DNA of 64,000 nucleotides from Crossiella cryophila (GTDB taxonomy: Bacteria; Actinomycetota; Actinomycetes; Mycobacteriales; Pseudonocardiaceae), in NCBI RefSeq assembly GCF_014204915.1, contig NZ_JACHMH010000001.1, forward strand, positions 62,001-126,000, given 5' to 3'. Position 1 is the first letter of the stretch. Each line of letters begins with the position of its first letter. Made by a program: the position numbers and the translations under genes. The notes beneath the pieces were generated by a model, which ran no database searches, was not told where the DNA came from, and saw only the letters and a list, made by a program, of their open reading frames with translations. Shown piece after piece: positions 24,972 through 33,368 of the stretch.

Positions 24972-25475
24972 TCAGACCTTCGGCTCGGGGCGGCCGGGCT
25001 GCTCGCCACCGCGAGCCTCGCCGTAGCTGCGCTTGGGCACCATCACCTTGCGCCGGAACACGCACACCACGGTGCCGTCCTGCTTGTAACCCTTGGTCTC
25101 CACGTAGACCACTCCCCGGTCGTCCTTGGACCTGGACTCGGTCTTGTCCAGCACCTCGGTCTCGCCGTAGATGGTGTCACCGTGGAAGGTCGGCTTGATG
25201 TGCCGCAGCGACTCGACCTCCAGGTTGGCGATGGCCTTGCCGGAGACATCGGCCACCGACATGCCCAGCAGCAGCGAGTAGATGTAGTTGCCGACCACCA
25301 CGTTCTTGCCGAAGTCGGTGGTCTCCCCCGCGTAGTGGGCGTCCAGGTGCAGCGGGTGGTGGTTCATCGTGATCAGGCAGAACAGGTGGTCGTCGTACTC
25401 GGTGACCGTCTTTCCCGGCCAGTGCTTATAGACCGCGCCGACCTCGAACTCCTCGAAGTACCGCCCGAACTGCAC
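24972..25475 (-). CDS. MaoC-like dehydratase (hotdog fold)
   Basis: A 167-residue hotdog-fold protein. The N-terminal GRYFEEFEVGAVYKHWPGKTV and the hydratase-2 type motif LITMNHHPLHLDAHYA (Asn/His and Asp near 36-48) are typical of MaoC enzymes that hydrate enoyl-CoA. The GTG has GGGAGG 4 bases upstream. The frame continues far upstream (to 27617) only as a shadow of CorA and MMPL. It is likely to hydrate or dehydrate a CoA thioester in fatty-acid or dicarboxylate metabolism. Confidence 0.85.
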   Translation of the reverse strand: MQFGRYFEEFEVGAVYKHWPGKTVTEYDDHLFCLITMNHHPLHLDAHYAGETTDFGKNVVVGNYIYSLLLGMSVADVSGKAIANLEVESLRHIKPTFHGDTIYGETEVLDKTESRSKDDRGVVYVETKGYKQDGTVVCVFRRKVMVPKRSYGEARGGEQPGRPEPKV

Positions 25476-25607
25476 GCTGCCTCCCAAGGGTGGTGCCCGG
25501 ACCAGCAGGACCGGGGAGGACAGTGTTGCCCGGGTACGGGTAGTCTCGACAACCGGTCTGTGAGCGAATCCACCGTTCCGGCCACGGCCCCGAGGAGGTG
25601 AGATGCG

Positions 25608-25676
25608 ATGAGTACGGACAGCAACCCTCCCAGTACCGACCGCGTCCTCACCGGTGGGCCTTCTACAACGAGGTAG
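25608..25676 (+). CDS. Candidate leader ORF upstream of corA, 22 aa
   Basis: ATG preceded by GAGGAGGTG at good spacing, then 22 codons (MSTDSNPPSTDRVLTGGPST, then TR) and TAG, ending 96 bases before the corA ATG. The ribosome site is stronger than that of corA itself. It contains Pro-Pro and Gly-Gly-Pro. Upstream peptides with proline codons control Mg transporter genes in enterobacteria, so a similar role is possible but unproven. No other feature is evident in the roughly 300-base divergent region. Confidence 0.45.
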   Translation: MSTDSNPPSTDRVLTGGPSTTR

Positions 25677-25772
25677 GACCCATCGACCGGTCGGGACGCG
25701 CTCTCGTGCCGGAACCCCAGCCAGGTTCCGGCCGCACACCCGTGTTCGCGTCGCGTTCGACTGGAGCCCTCC

Positions 25773-26855
25773 ATGTCCGTTCTGCCCACGCTCGGCCTGC
25801 GCGGCCGTGCTCCCCGTAACGGAAGTGCCATGCCGCAGCAGATTCCCGTGCCGCTTTCCGCTTATGTGGTCGACTGCGGTGTCTACGTGGACGGCAAGCG
25901 GTTGCCCGGCCGCTGGACCCACACCGGCGCGGTGGAGGAGGTCCGCAAGCGCGGCACCGGCTTCGTCTGGATCGGCCTGCACGAGCCGGACGAGCAGCAG
26001 ATCCAGAGCATCGCGGAGACCTTCGGGCTGCACGAGCTGGCCGTGGAGGACGCGGTGCACGCGCACCAGCGGCCGAAGCTGGAGCGCTACGACGACAGCC
26101 TGTTCATGGTGCTCAAGACGGTCCGCTACGTCGCGCACGAGTCGCCGACCACGGCGAATGAGATCGTGGAGACCGGCGAGGTGATGGTCTTCGTCGGCCG
26201 CCACTTCGTGATCACCGTCCGGCACGGCAAGCACCAGGCGCTGGCCGGGCTGCGGGCCGAGCTTGAGCAGGACCCGGCCAAGCTGGCGCTGGGTCCGGCC
26301 GCGGTGCTCTACGCCATCGCCGACCACGTGGTGGACACCTACCTGGAGGTCACCAGCGCGGTCGAGGACGACATCGACACCCTCGAGGTGGAGGTCTTCG
26401 ACCCGCGCAGCGCGGTGGACCCCGAGCAGATCTACCTGATGAAGCGCGAGGTCATGGAGCTGCGCCGGGCGGTTGGCCCGCTGGCCACCCCGCTGCGGCG
26501 GCTGGCCGAGGGCTACATCCCGCTGGTGCCCGATGAGGTCCGGTCCTACTTCCGGGACGTCGACGACCACCTGACCACGGTGCACGACCGCATCGTCACC
26601 TTCGACGAGATGCTGACCACGCTGATCGACGCGGTGCTGGCCAAGATCACCATGCGGCAGAACAACGACATGCGCAAGATCAGCGCCTGGGTGGCGATCA
26701 TCTCGGTGCCGACCATGGTCGCCGGTATCTACGGGATGAACTTCGACACCATGCCCGAGCTGAAGTGGACCTACGGGTATCCCGTCGTGCTGGGCGTGGT
26801 CCTGGTGGCCTGCACGGTCCTGTACCGCATCTTCCGCCGCAACCAGTGGCTGTGA
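25773..26855 (+). CDS. corA: CorA family magnesium/cobalt channel
   Basis: A 360-residue CorA-type channel: a large N-terminal cytoplasmic funnel, a long helix (about 240-300) and two C-terminal membrane helices with the signature YGMNFDTMPEL (G321-M322-N323) at the pore mouth. The positively charged C-terminus RIFRRNQWL is normal. It transports Mg2+ (or Co2+/Ni2+) as a pentamer. It starts at an ATG with GGAG upstream. The next gene begins 4 bases after its stop. It may be controlled by the leader ORF at 25608. Confidence 0.93.
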   Translation: MSVLPTLGLRGRAPRNGSAMPQQIPVPLSAYVVDCGVYVDGKRLPGRWTHTGAVEEVRKRGTGFVWIGLHEPDEQQIQSIAETFGLHELAVEDAVHAHQRPKLERYDDSLFMVLKTVRYVAHESPTTANEIVETGEVMVFVGRHFVITVRHGKHQALAGLRAELEQDPAKLALGPAAVLYAIADHVVDTYLEVTSAVEDDIDTLEVEVFDPRSAVDPEQIYLMKREVMELRRAVGPLATPLRRLAEGYIPLVPDEVRSYFRDVDDHLTTVHDRIVTFDEMLTTLIDAVLAKITMRQNNDMRKISAWVAIISVPTMVAGIYGMNFDTMPELKWTYGYPVVLGVVLVACTVLYRIFRRNQWL

Positions 26856-26859
26856 CGAG

Positions 26860-27261
26860 ATGCTGACCAAGGCAGCGCGCAGCCCGCGCACCTGGATGGT
26901 GCTCTTCGGCATCGGGTGGATCATCGCGATCGTCCTGATGATCTCCAACCGGCCCGAGCACGGCACCCAGACGGTCGAGGAACTGGCCGACCGGGTCACC
27001 GAGGCCCTGCGGGCCGCCGACTCGGGGCAACTGGCCGAACTTGTCTCGCTGAAATCCGGCGCCGACGAAGCCGCCCAGGCCACCGTGGCCGGCTTCGCCG
27101 AGGCCGGGGTCACCGACATCTCCACCCGCTCCGAGCTGGTCAGGGGGCGGATGCAGCTCGCGGTCGAGTTCCGGCGGCCGGAGGGCTCCAGGGGCATCCT
27201 GCACCTGCCAACGGTGCACATGGACGGCCGCTGGACGATGACGCCGGTGTCGCTGCCCTGA
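26860..27261 (+). CDS. Hypothetical membrane-anchored protein, 133 aa
   Basis: One N-terminal membrane segment (TWMVLFGIGWIIAIVLMIS, about 11-29) is followed by a small extracytoplasmic domain of about 100 residues. The start of that domain is helical and acidic, and the end shows beta-strands (GRMQLAVEF, WTMTPVSL). It lacks a lipobox. The ATG is four bases after the corA stop, so it is co-transcribed and may accompany the channel. No family recognised. Confidence 0.75.
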   Translation: MLTKAARSPRTWMVLFGIGWIIAIVLMISNRPEHGTQTVEELADRVTEALRAADSGQLAELVSLKSGADEAAQATVAGFAEAGVTDISTRSELVRGRMQLAVEFRRPEGSRGILHLPTVHMDGRWTMTPVSLP

Positions 27262-27383
27262 AACCTGGGGTGACCGGACGGGCTGTGTGACAGGACACCG
27301 GGCGCACCCGACCTTCGGCTGGTCTGCGCTCTGGTGGCGGCGTTCATCATCGGGTTTCCTCGCCCAGCCGCCAGGGGGTCCCG

Positions 27384-29459
27384 GTGTCCCGTCTTCGCCT
27401 TGTGCTGCCCGCGTTCGCCCTGCTCGCCTGGATCGTGATCGGCGCCGTCGGCCTGCCCGACCTGGGGAAGTTGTCCCAGGTCCAACGCAATGACAACGCC
27501 TCCTTCCTGCCCGCCAGTGCGGAGGCGACCAGGGCGGCGAACGAGCAGAAGCGCTTCACCGAGGCCGATGTGCTGCCCGCGGTGCTGGTCTTCGAACGCG
27601 ATTCCGGCCTGACGCAAGCGGATCAGGACGCGATCGCCCGGTCGGTACAGCGTGCGTCCACTGTGGACGGACTTAAGGGAACAGCCTCACCGGTGGTGCC
27701 CGCGCCGGATGGCAGGGCGGCGCAGGCGCTGCTGCCGGTGGACGGCAGTGACGGGTTCCGGGCCGGGGAGACGGTCAAGGCGTTGCGGGACAAGGTCCGC
27801 GAGGGCCTGCCCGGCGGGTTGAGCGCGCACGTGACCGGACCGGCCGGGATCGTCGGGGACTTCGCGGCCACCTTCGGCGGCATCGACGGGTTGCTGCTGG
27901 GGGTGACCGCGGCGGTGGTGGCGCTGATCCTGGTGCTGGTCTACCGGAGTCCGCTGCTGCCGGTGGTGGTGCTGGCCACGGCCGGACTGGCGTTGCTGGG
28001 CGCGGCCGCGGTGGTGTACCGGCTGGCCAGGGATGGGGTGCTCACGCTGAACGGGCAGAGCCAGGGCATCCTGTTCATCCTGGTCTTCGGCGCCTCCACC
28101 GACTACGCGCTGCTGCTGGTGGCGCGCTACCGGGAGGAGTTGCGGCAGGCCGGGCCGCGACTGGCCATGCGGCGGGCCTGGCGGGCCTCGCTGGAGCCGA
28201 TCTGCGCCTCGGCCGGGACCGTGGTGCTGGGCATGCTGTGCCTGCTGTTCAGCGATCTCAACTCGAACAAGGGCCTCGGCCCGGTGGCCGCGATCGGCAT
28301 CGTCGCCTCGCTGCTGGCCTCGCTGACCTTCCTGCCGCCCGCGCTGATGTTGTTGGGGCGTAGTGCGTTCTGGCCGCGGAAACCGGCGGCGGCCAAGGAC
28401 GGGATCTGGGGCCGGGTGGCGAACCTGGTGGGCCGCAGGCCGCGCTGGACCTGGGTGCTGACCACCGCGGTGCTGTTGTTCGGGGTGGCCTTCGTGCCGC
28501 AGCTCAAGGCGGACGGGGTGGCCCAGACCGACGTGTTCCTGTCCACAGTGGACTCGGTGTACGGGCAGCAGGCGCTGGGACGGCACTTCCCCGGCGGCAG
28601 CGGCTCGCCCGCGGTGATCGTGACCGCGGCGGACACGGTGGAACCGGTGCTGGTGGCCGCGCGTGGGGTGGCGGGCGTGGCCGAGGCGACGGCGTTGCCC
28701 AAGGTGGTGGACGGCCGGGTGGAGATCAACGCCACCCTGCGCTCGGCCGCGGACAGCGAGGCCGCGATCGAGGCGGTGCGCGCGTTGCGGACCGCGGTGC
28801 ACGCGGTGCCGGGGGCCTCGGCGGTGGTGGGCGGGCCGACCGCGGCCCAGCTGGACGTGCAGGACACCGCGTTGCGGGACCGGGCGCTGATCATCCCGTT
28901 GGTGGTGCTGGTGATCCTGGTGGTGCTGGCCCTGCTGCTGCGTTCGCTGCTGGCCCCGCTGCTGCTGATGCTGACCGTGGTGCTCAGCTTCGCGGCCACC
29001 CTGGGAGTCTCCGCGCTGGTGTTCAACCACGTCTTCGACTTCCCCGGCGCCGATCCCGGGGTTCCGTTGTACGCCTTCGTGTTCCTGGTCGCGCTGGGCA
29101 TCGACTACAACATCTTCCTGATGACCAGGGTGCGCGAGGAGGCCGCCCGCCGGGGCACCGAGGCCGGCACCCTGGTCGGGCTGTCGGTGACCGGCGGGGT
29201 GATCACCTCGGCCGGGGTGGTGCTGGCCGCGACCTTCGCCGCGCTGGCGGTGCTGCCGATCCTGTTCCTGGCCCAGATCGCCTTCCTGGTCGCCTTCGGC
29301 GTGCTGCTGGACACCCTGGTGGTGCGTTCGCTGCTGGTGCCCGCGCTCGCGGTGGACCTGGGCCGGGCGATCTGGTGGCCCAGCAGGCTTTCCCGCCCTC
29401 GACCGGTGTCGGTGCTCAATGACGCCGCAGCAGCACGGCGAGCGGCGCGCTCAGGATGA
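27384..29459 (+). CDS. MMPL family transporter, 691 aa
   Basis: An RND-superfamily MMPL transporter made of two repeats: TM1, an extracytoplasmic domain (about 30-165), TM2-6 (VTAAVVALILVLVYRSPLLP, FGASTDYALLLVARYREEL), and again a domain (about 370-490) and TM8-12 with LVALGIDYNIFLMTRVREEA. The paired Asp-Tyr motifs (STDYALLLV and GIDYNIFLM) are the proton-relay positions of the family. MMPL proteins export lipids or polyketides, and this one is close to the FAAL/PKS locus. The GTG start has GGGGG upstream. Its 3' end overlaps the convergent MFS gene by 44 bases. Confidence 0.92.
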   Translation: MSRLRLVLPAFALLAWIVIGAVGLPDLGKLSQVQRNDNASFLPASAEATRAANEQKRFTEADVLPAVLVFERDSGLTQADQDAIARSVQRASTVDGLKGTASPVVPAPDGRAAQALLPVDGSDGFRAGETVKALRDKVREGLPGGLSAHVTGPAGIVGDFAATFGGIDGLLLGVTAAVVALILVLVYRSPLLPVVVLATAGLALLGAAAVVYRLARDGVLTLNGQSQGILFILVFGASTDYALLLVARYREELRQAGPRLAMRRAWRASLEPICASAGTVVLGMLCLLFSDLNSNKGLGPVAAIGIVASLLASLTFLPPALMLLGRSAFWPRKPAAAKDGIWGRVANLVGRRPRWTWVLTTAVLLFGVAFVPQLKADGVAQTDVFLSTVDSVYGQQALGRHFPGGSGSPAVIVTAADTVEPVLVAARGVAGVAEATALPKVVDGRVEINATLRSAADSEAAIEAVRALRTAVHAVPGASAVVGGPTAAQLDVQDTALRDRALIIPLVVLVILVVLALLLRSLLAPLLLMLTVVLSFAATLGVSALVFNHVFDFPGADPGVPLYAFVFLVALGIDYNIFLMTRVREEAARRGTEAGTLVGLSVTGGVITSAGVVLAATFAALAVLPILFLAQIAFLVAFGVLLDTLVVRSLLVPALAVDLGRAIWWPSRLSRPRPVSVLNDAAAARRAARSG

Positions 29460-30600
29460 CCGCGGCCGCGGCCACCAGCACGGCCAGGTGCATCCCGTGC
29501 GTGAAGTCGCGACCACCGGCCAGGATCGAGCCCAGCACGGCGATCCCGGCCAGGCCGCCGAGTTGACCGGCCACCTGCTGCACCGCCGAGGCCAGACCCG
29601 CCTCCGCCGGCGGGGCGGCGGCCAGGATCGCCTCGGTGGCCGCCACCAGGGCCAGTCCGCCACCCAGGCCGAGCGGGACGGTGGCCAGTGCGACCTGGGC
29701 CGCGCCGGAGTGCAGGTCCAGGGTGGCCATCGCGCCCAGGCCGACCGCGAGCAGCAGCAGACCGGCGCTGGCTGGCGGCAGTGGGCCGTGGCGACGGGTG
29801 AGCAGGCCGCCGAGCGGGGCGCTGAGCACCACCACACCGGTCACCGGGACCAGCCACAGCCCGGCGGTCACCGGGTCCAGGGATTTGTGCGTCTGCAGGT
29901 AGAGGGTGAGCAGGAACAGCACCCCGAACAACGCGCCGAAGTTCACCGCGACCAGGGCCACCCCGACCCGGAACTGCCTGGGGCGCACCAGGTTCAGCAC
30001 GGTGCGCACCCGGAGTGCCTGGCCGGAGCGGGATTCCCGGACGAAGGTCAGGGTGAGGCCGATGGCGAGCAGGCCGACCGGCAGGTTGACATAGAAGATC
30101 GCCGACCAGCCCCCTGCCGCCACCAGCAGCCCGCCGAGCAGTGGTCCGGCCGCCAGGCCGAGCGCGGCCACCGCACTCCACACGCCGATCGCCGGACCCA
30201 GTGTCCTGGCAGGGAAACCGGCCCGGATCAGGCCGAGCGCCGCCGGTTGCAGCATCGCGCTGAACACCCCTTGCAGGGCCCGCAACGCGATCACCAGCCA
30301 CACCTGGCCGGAGAGCGCGATGGCCAGCGAGGTCAGGGTGAATCCGGCCACCCCGCACAGGAAAACCGCGCGGCGGCCGTAGCGGTCGGCCAGCGCGCCC
30401 GCCGGCAGCAGCGCCAGTGCGGTGGCCAGCAGGTAGGCGTTGGCCACCCACTGCAGGTCGGTGATGGAGGCGCCAAGGTCGACGGCGAGGTCCGGGCCGG
30501 CGATGGTGAGCGCGGTGCCGTCCACGCCGGTCATCACCGAGCCGACGGCCACCGCGGCCAGGGTCAGCCAGGGCGATCGAGTCCGTTCCACGGTATTCAC
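29416..30600 (-). CDS. MFS transporter (DHA2-like drug/lipid efflux)
   Basis: A 394-residue major facilitator. Motif A is at LADRYGRRAVFL, the TM4-5 motif LRALQGVFSAMLQPAALGL follows, and there is a motif-C-like GPLLGGLLV, typical of drug:H+ antiporters. It is shorter than usual 14-helix DHA2 proteins, so 12 helices are likely. The GTG at 30600 has AAGGA 7 bases upstream and is preferred; an ATG six codons earlier has no ribosome site. It is divergent from the esterase gene with only 35 bases between, and overlaps the MMPL gene tail-to-tail. Confidence 0.88.
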   Translation of the reverse strand: MNTVERTRSPWLTLAAVAVGSVMTGVDGTALTIAGPDLAVDLGASITDLQWVANAYLLATALALLPAGALADRYGRRAVFLCGVAGFTLTSLAIALSGQVWLVIALRALQGVFSAMLQPAALGLIRAGFPARTLGPAIGVWSAVAALGLAAGPLLGGLLVAAGGWSAIFYVNLPVGLLAIGLTLTFVRESRSGQALRVRTVLNLVRPRQFRVGVALVAVNFGALFGVLFLLTLYLQTHKSLDPVTAGLWLVPVTGVVVLSAPLGGLLTRRHGPLPPASAGLLLLAVGLGAMATLDLHSGAAQVALATVPLGLGGGLALVAATEAILAAAPPAEAGLASAVQQVAGQLGGLAGIAVLGSILAGGRDFTHGMHLAVLVAAAAVILSAPLAVLLRRH

Positions 30601-30635
30601 GTATTTGTCCTTCGGCATGAATGGAGGCTGGTGGC

Positions 30636-31478
30636 ATGCCCAGTGAACGCTGGCGTGACGAACGAGTGGTCGACATCCAGGTGAAATCTTCCGCACTCCG
30701 GCGGGAGACGGAACTCACCCTGCTCGTTCCCAAGCAGTGGCGAAAGAGCACGCATAGCTGGCCGACGCTGTACCTGCTGCACGGCGCGGGCGATGACCAT
30801 ACCTGCTGGCTGCACTGGACAGATATCCTTCGGTTGGCCGACGAGGCGGAGATCCTGGTGGTGATGCCACCGGGCGGCCGGGTCGGACTCTACAGCGACT
30901 GGATCGCACCGGATCGGATGGGAACGATCCCACACTGGGATGAATTCGTTTTCAGCGAACTGCCCGCACTTCTGGAAAAGCATTACCGGGCCAATGAGGT
31001 GCGCGCCGGGGCCGGGGTGTCGATGGGTGGTTACGGCGTGCTGCGCGGCGCTCAGCGGCATCCCGGCTTCTTCCGCGCGGTGGCCTCCTACAGCGGGCTG
31101 CTGCACACCACCCGCCGCGGCATGCCGGCCTTCGCCCGCGCGATGCTCCGTCGCGAGGGGGAAAAGACCAGCTCACTGTGGTCCTCGCGGGCGAACTGGC
31201 TGGCCGAGGACCCCTACCGCAACGCCGAGGCGCTGCGCGGCACCCCGCTCCACCTGAGTACCGGGGACGGCCGGCGGGGTCCGCTGGACCGGCGATTCTC
31301 CGGCGGCTCGGTACTGGAATGGATCATCGGACCCGGCACCCTCGACCTGGCCGCGCGCCTCACCGAGCTGGGCATTCCGGCCACCGTGCACGCCTACGCC
31401 GGAACCCACACCTGGCCCTATTGGCGACGGGAACTGAACACCTCCTTCCCATTTCTGCTGGCGGCACTACGAAAGTAG
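30636..31478 (+). CDS. Esterase D/antigen 85-type alpha/beta hydrolase
   Basis: A 280-residue alpha/beta hydrolase: LYLLHGAGDDHTCWLHWTD (oxyanion loop), the nucleophile GVSMGGYG (Ser near 128) and C-terminal GTHTWPYWRREL with the catalytic His. The GxSMxG plus THxWxxW ending is shared by esterase D, S-formylglutathione hydrolases and the antigen 85 mycolyltransferases. There is no signal peptide here, so a surface mycolyltransferase role is unlikely. The ATG at 30636 has GGAGG 8 bases upstream. It stands directly before the FAAL/PKS genes in the same direction, so it may process the PKS product. Confidence 0.85.
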   Translation: MPSERWRDERVVDIQVKSSALRRETELTLLVPKQWRKSTHSWPTLYLLHGAGDDHTCWLHWTDILRLADEAEILVVMPPGGRVGLYSDWIAPDRMGTIPHWDEFVFSELPALLEKHYRANEVRAGAGVSMGGYGVLRGAQRHPGFFRAVASYSGLLHTTRRGMPAFARAMLRREGEKTSSLWSSRANWLAEDPYRNAEALRGTPLHLSTGDGRRGPLDRRFSGGSVLEWIIGPGTLDLAARLTELGIPATVHAYAGTHTWPYWRRELNTSFPFLLAALRK

Positions 31479-31613
31479 GTTCTGCCGCGTGCGAGGGTTC
31501 ACATACCCAAGCATCTTGCCTTCCACGGGATCCGTTCGACAATGGATTCACACCGGCCATTCGACGACGCGCGGCCAGTACTCCTGCCTCCCTTCCTGAA
31601 AAGGGTGACCCCG

Positions 31614-33368
31614 ATGACCCCCATCGAATTCGCCGTGCCCGAACAGCACGACTTCACCGGGTCGATGCCGCTCACCGGATTTCTGCACCGGAACGCCGAC
31701 AGTGACCGTCCGGCATTCACCTTCGTCGACTACAGCGTGGACCGGGCCGGGATCGAGCACACCCTGACCTGGCGGGAACTCGACGTGCTGGCCAGGGCGC
31801 TGGCCGCGCAGCTCCGCCAGGCCACCGCGCCCGGCGCCAGGGTGGCCATCCTGACCCCGCACGACCTCAACTACGTGGTGGCCTTCCTCGGCTGCCTGTA
31901 CGCGGGCGTGATCGGGGTGCCGCTGTTCGCGCCCGAGGTGAGCCTGCACGGCTCCCGGCTGGTCGGCGCGCTGGCCGACTGCGATCCCGAGGTGTGGCTG
32001 GCCACCGAGCACGCGCTGCCACAGGTGCGCAAGCTGCTGGACGGCGAGCTGGCGCCCAGCCCCAAGCAGGTGCTCGCGGTGGACAAGGTGGATCCGCTGG
32101 CCGCGGTGGGCTTCCGCCCGGCGGTGGTGTCGATGGACGATCCGGCCTACCTGCAGTACACCTCCGGCTCCACCCGCGCGCCAAGCGGCGCGGTGATCAC
32201 GCACCGGAACCTGGTGGTCAACTCGGCCCAGATCGCCGCCGCGTACGGCATGGACCAGAGCTTCACCTGCTCCGGCTGGATCCCGTTCTTCCACGACATG
32301 GGCCTGATGTCGATGCTGGCGGTGCCGGTGCTGCTGGGCGCGCGCGGGGTGTTCTGCACGCCGTTCGCCTTCCTGCAGCGGCCGGAACGCTGGCTGCGCC
32401 AGCTCGCCGCGCACCCGAACACGCTGACCGCCGCACCCAACTTCGCCTTCGACTACGCGTCCGCGCGCACCAGCGAGGAGTTCAGGTCCACTGTGGACCT
32501 GTCTCGGGTCAAGATCATGATCAACGGCAGTGAACCGGTGCGGGCCAAGACGATCGAGCGGTTCAACGCCGCCTTCGGGCAGGCCGGGCTGCGGCCCGAG
32601 GCGCACCGGCCGTCCTACGGGCTGGCCGAGGCGACCGTGTACGTGACCGCCACCGGACCGGCCGGACCGACCGTGCTGCACGTGGACCGGACCGACCTCA
32701 GCGCCGGAAGACTCACACCGTCCACTTCGGACACCGCGCTGGCACTGGTCGGCGCGGGCAGCGGGATCGGATTGCAGGTGCTGGTGGTGGATCCGGCCAC
32801 CGGCGCGGCCCGGCCCGAGGGCACGGTGGGCGAGGTGTGGGTGCACGGGCCGAACGTGGCCGACGGGTACTGGCAGAAGCCCGAGGAGTCCGCCGAGGAC
32901 TTCGACGGCCATCTGACCAGCGGCCCGGATTCGGCCCCACAGCGCGGCTGGCTGCGCACCGGGGACCTGGGCGCCTTCCACGAGGGCGAGCTGTTCATCA
33001 CCGGGCGGGCCAAGGACCTGATCATCATCGACGGCAAGAACCACTACCCGCAGGACATCGAGGGCACCGTGCACGAGGCGCACCCGGCCATCCGGCGGGA
33101 CTACGTGGCCGCGTTCGCCTTGTCGGACAATGACTCCGAGCAGGTGGTGGTGATCGCGGAGTACTCGCGGCACGCCTCGGCGGAGGATCGCGATCCCGAC
33201 CTGGTCGGGCTGGCCGTGCGCCAGGCGGTCGCGGCCCACCACGACCTGCGGCTGGCCGATTTCCGGCTGGTGCCGCCGGGCAAGGTGCGCCGCACCTCCA
33301 GCGGCAAGATCGCCCGCAACGCCACCCGTGAGCAGTACCTCGGCGGGGTTTACGGGGAGCGGCCATGA
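31614..33368 (+). CDS. Fatty acyl-AMP ligase (FAAL, FadD32-like)
   Basis: A 584-residue adenylate-forming enzyme of the FAAL subgroup. The P-loop QYTSGSTRAPSGAVITH is at about 181-197; GWIPFFHDMGLM and YGLAEATVYV are the A4/A5 motifs; LRTGDLGAFHEGELFITG, RAKDLIIIDGKNHYPQDIE and the C-terminal Lys in SGKIARNATRE complete the core. FAALs activate free fatty acids as acyl-AMP and pass them to an acyl carrier domain, not to CoA. The ATG has AAAAGGG 8 bases upstream. Its stop overlaps the PKS start (ATGA), so its acceptor is almost certainly the N-terminal ACP of that PKS. Confidence 0.93.
   Translation: MTPIEFAVPEQHDFTGSMPLTGFLHRNADSDRPAFTFVDYSVDRAGIEHTLTWRELDVLARALAAQLRQATAPGARVAILTPHDLNYVVAFLGCLYAGVIGVPLFAPEVSLHGSRLVGALADCDPEVWLATEHALPQVRKLLDGELAPSPKQVLAVDKVDPLAAVGFRPAVVSMDDPAYLQYTSGSTRAPSGAVITHRNLVVNSAQIAAAYGMDQSFTCSGWIPFFHDMGLMSMLAVPVLLGARGVFCTPFAFLQRPERWLRQLAAHPNTLTAAPNFAFDYASARTSEEFRSTVDLSRVKIMINGSEPVRAKTIERFNAAFGQAGLRPEAHRPSYGLAEATVYVTATGPAGPTVLHVDRTDLSAGRLTPSTSDTALALVGAGSGIGLQVLVVDPATGAARPEGTVGEVWVHGPNVADGYWQKPEESAEDFDGHLTSGPDSAPQRGWLRTGDLGAFHEGELFITGRAKDLIIIDGKNHYPQDIEGTVHEAHPAIRRDYVAAFALSDNDSEQVVVIAEYSRHASAEDRDPDLVGLAVRQAVAAHHDLRLADFRLVPPGKVRRTSSGKIARNATREQYLGGVYGERP

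Noticed and set aside
24972-27617. 881-codon minus-strand frame extending the MaoC gene
   Set aside because: Only the last 167 codons show hotdog motifs and there is a good ribosome site at 25475; the rest is antisense to corA and the 133-aa gene.
31467-31478. Small hairpin CTAC-GAAA-GTAG at the esterase stop
   Set aside because: A 4-bp stem overlapping the stop codon is too weak to call a terminator.
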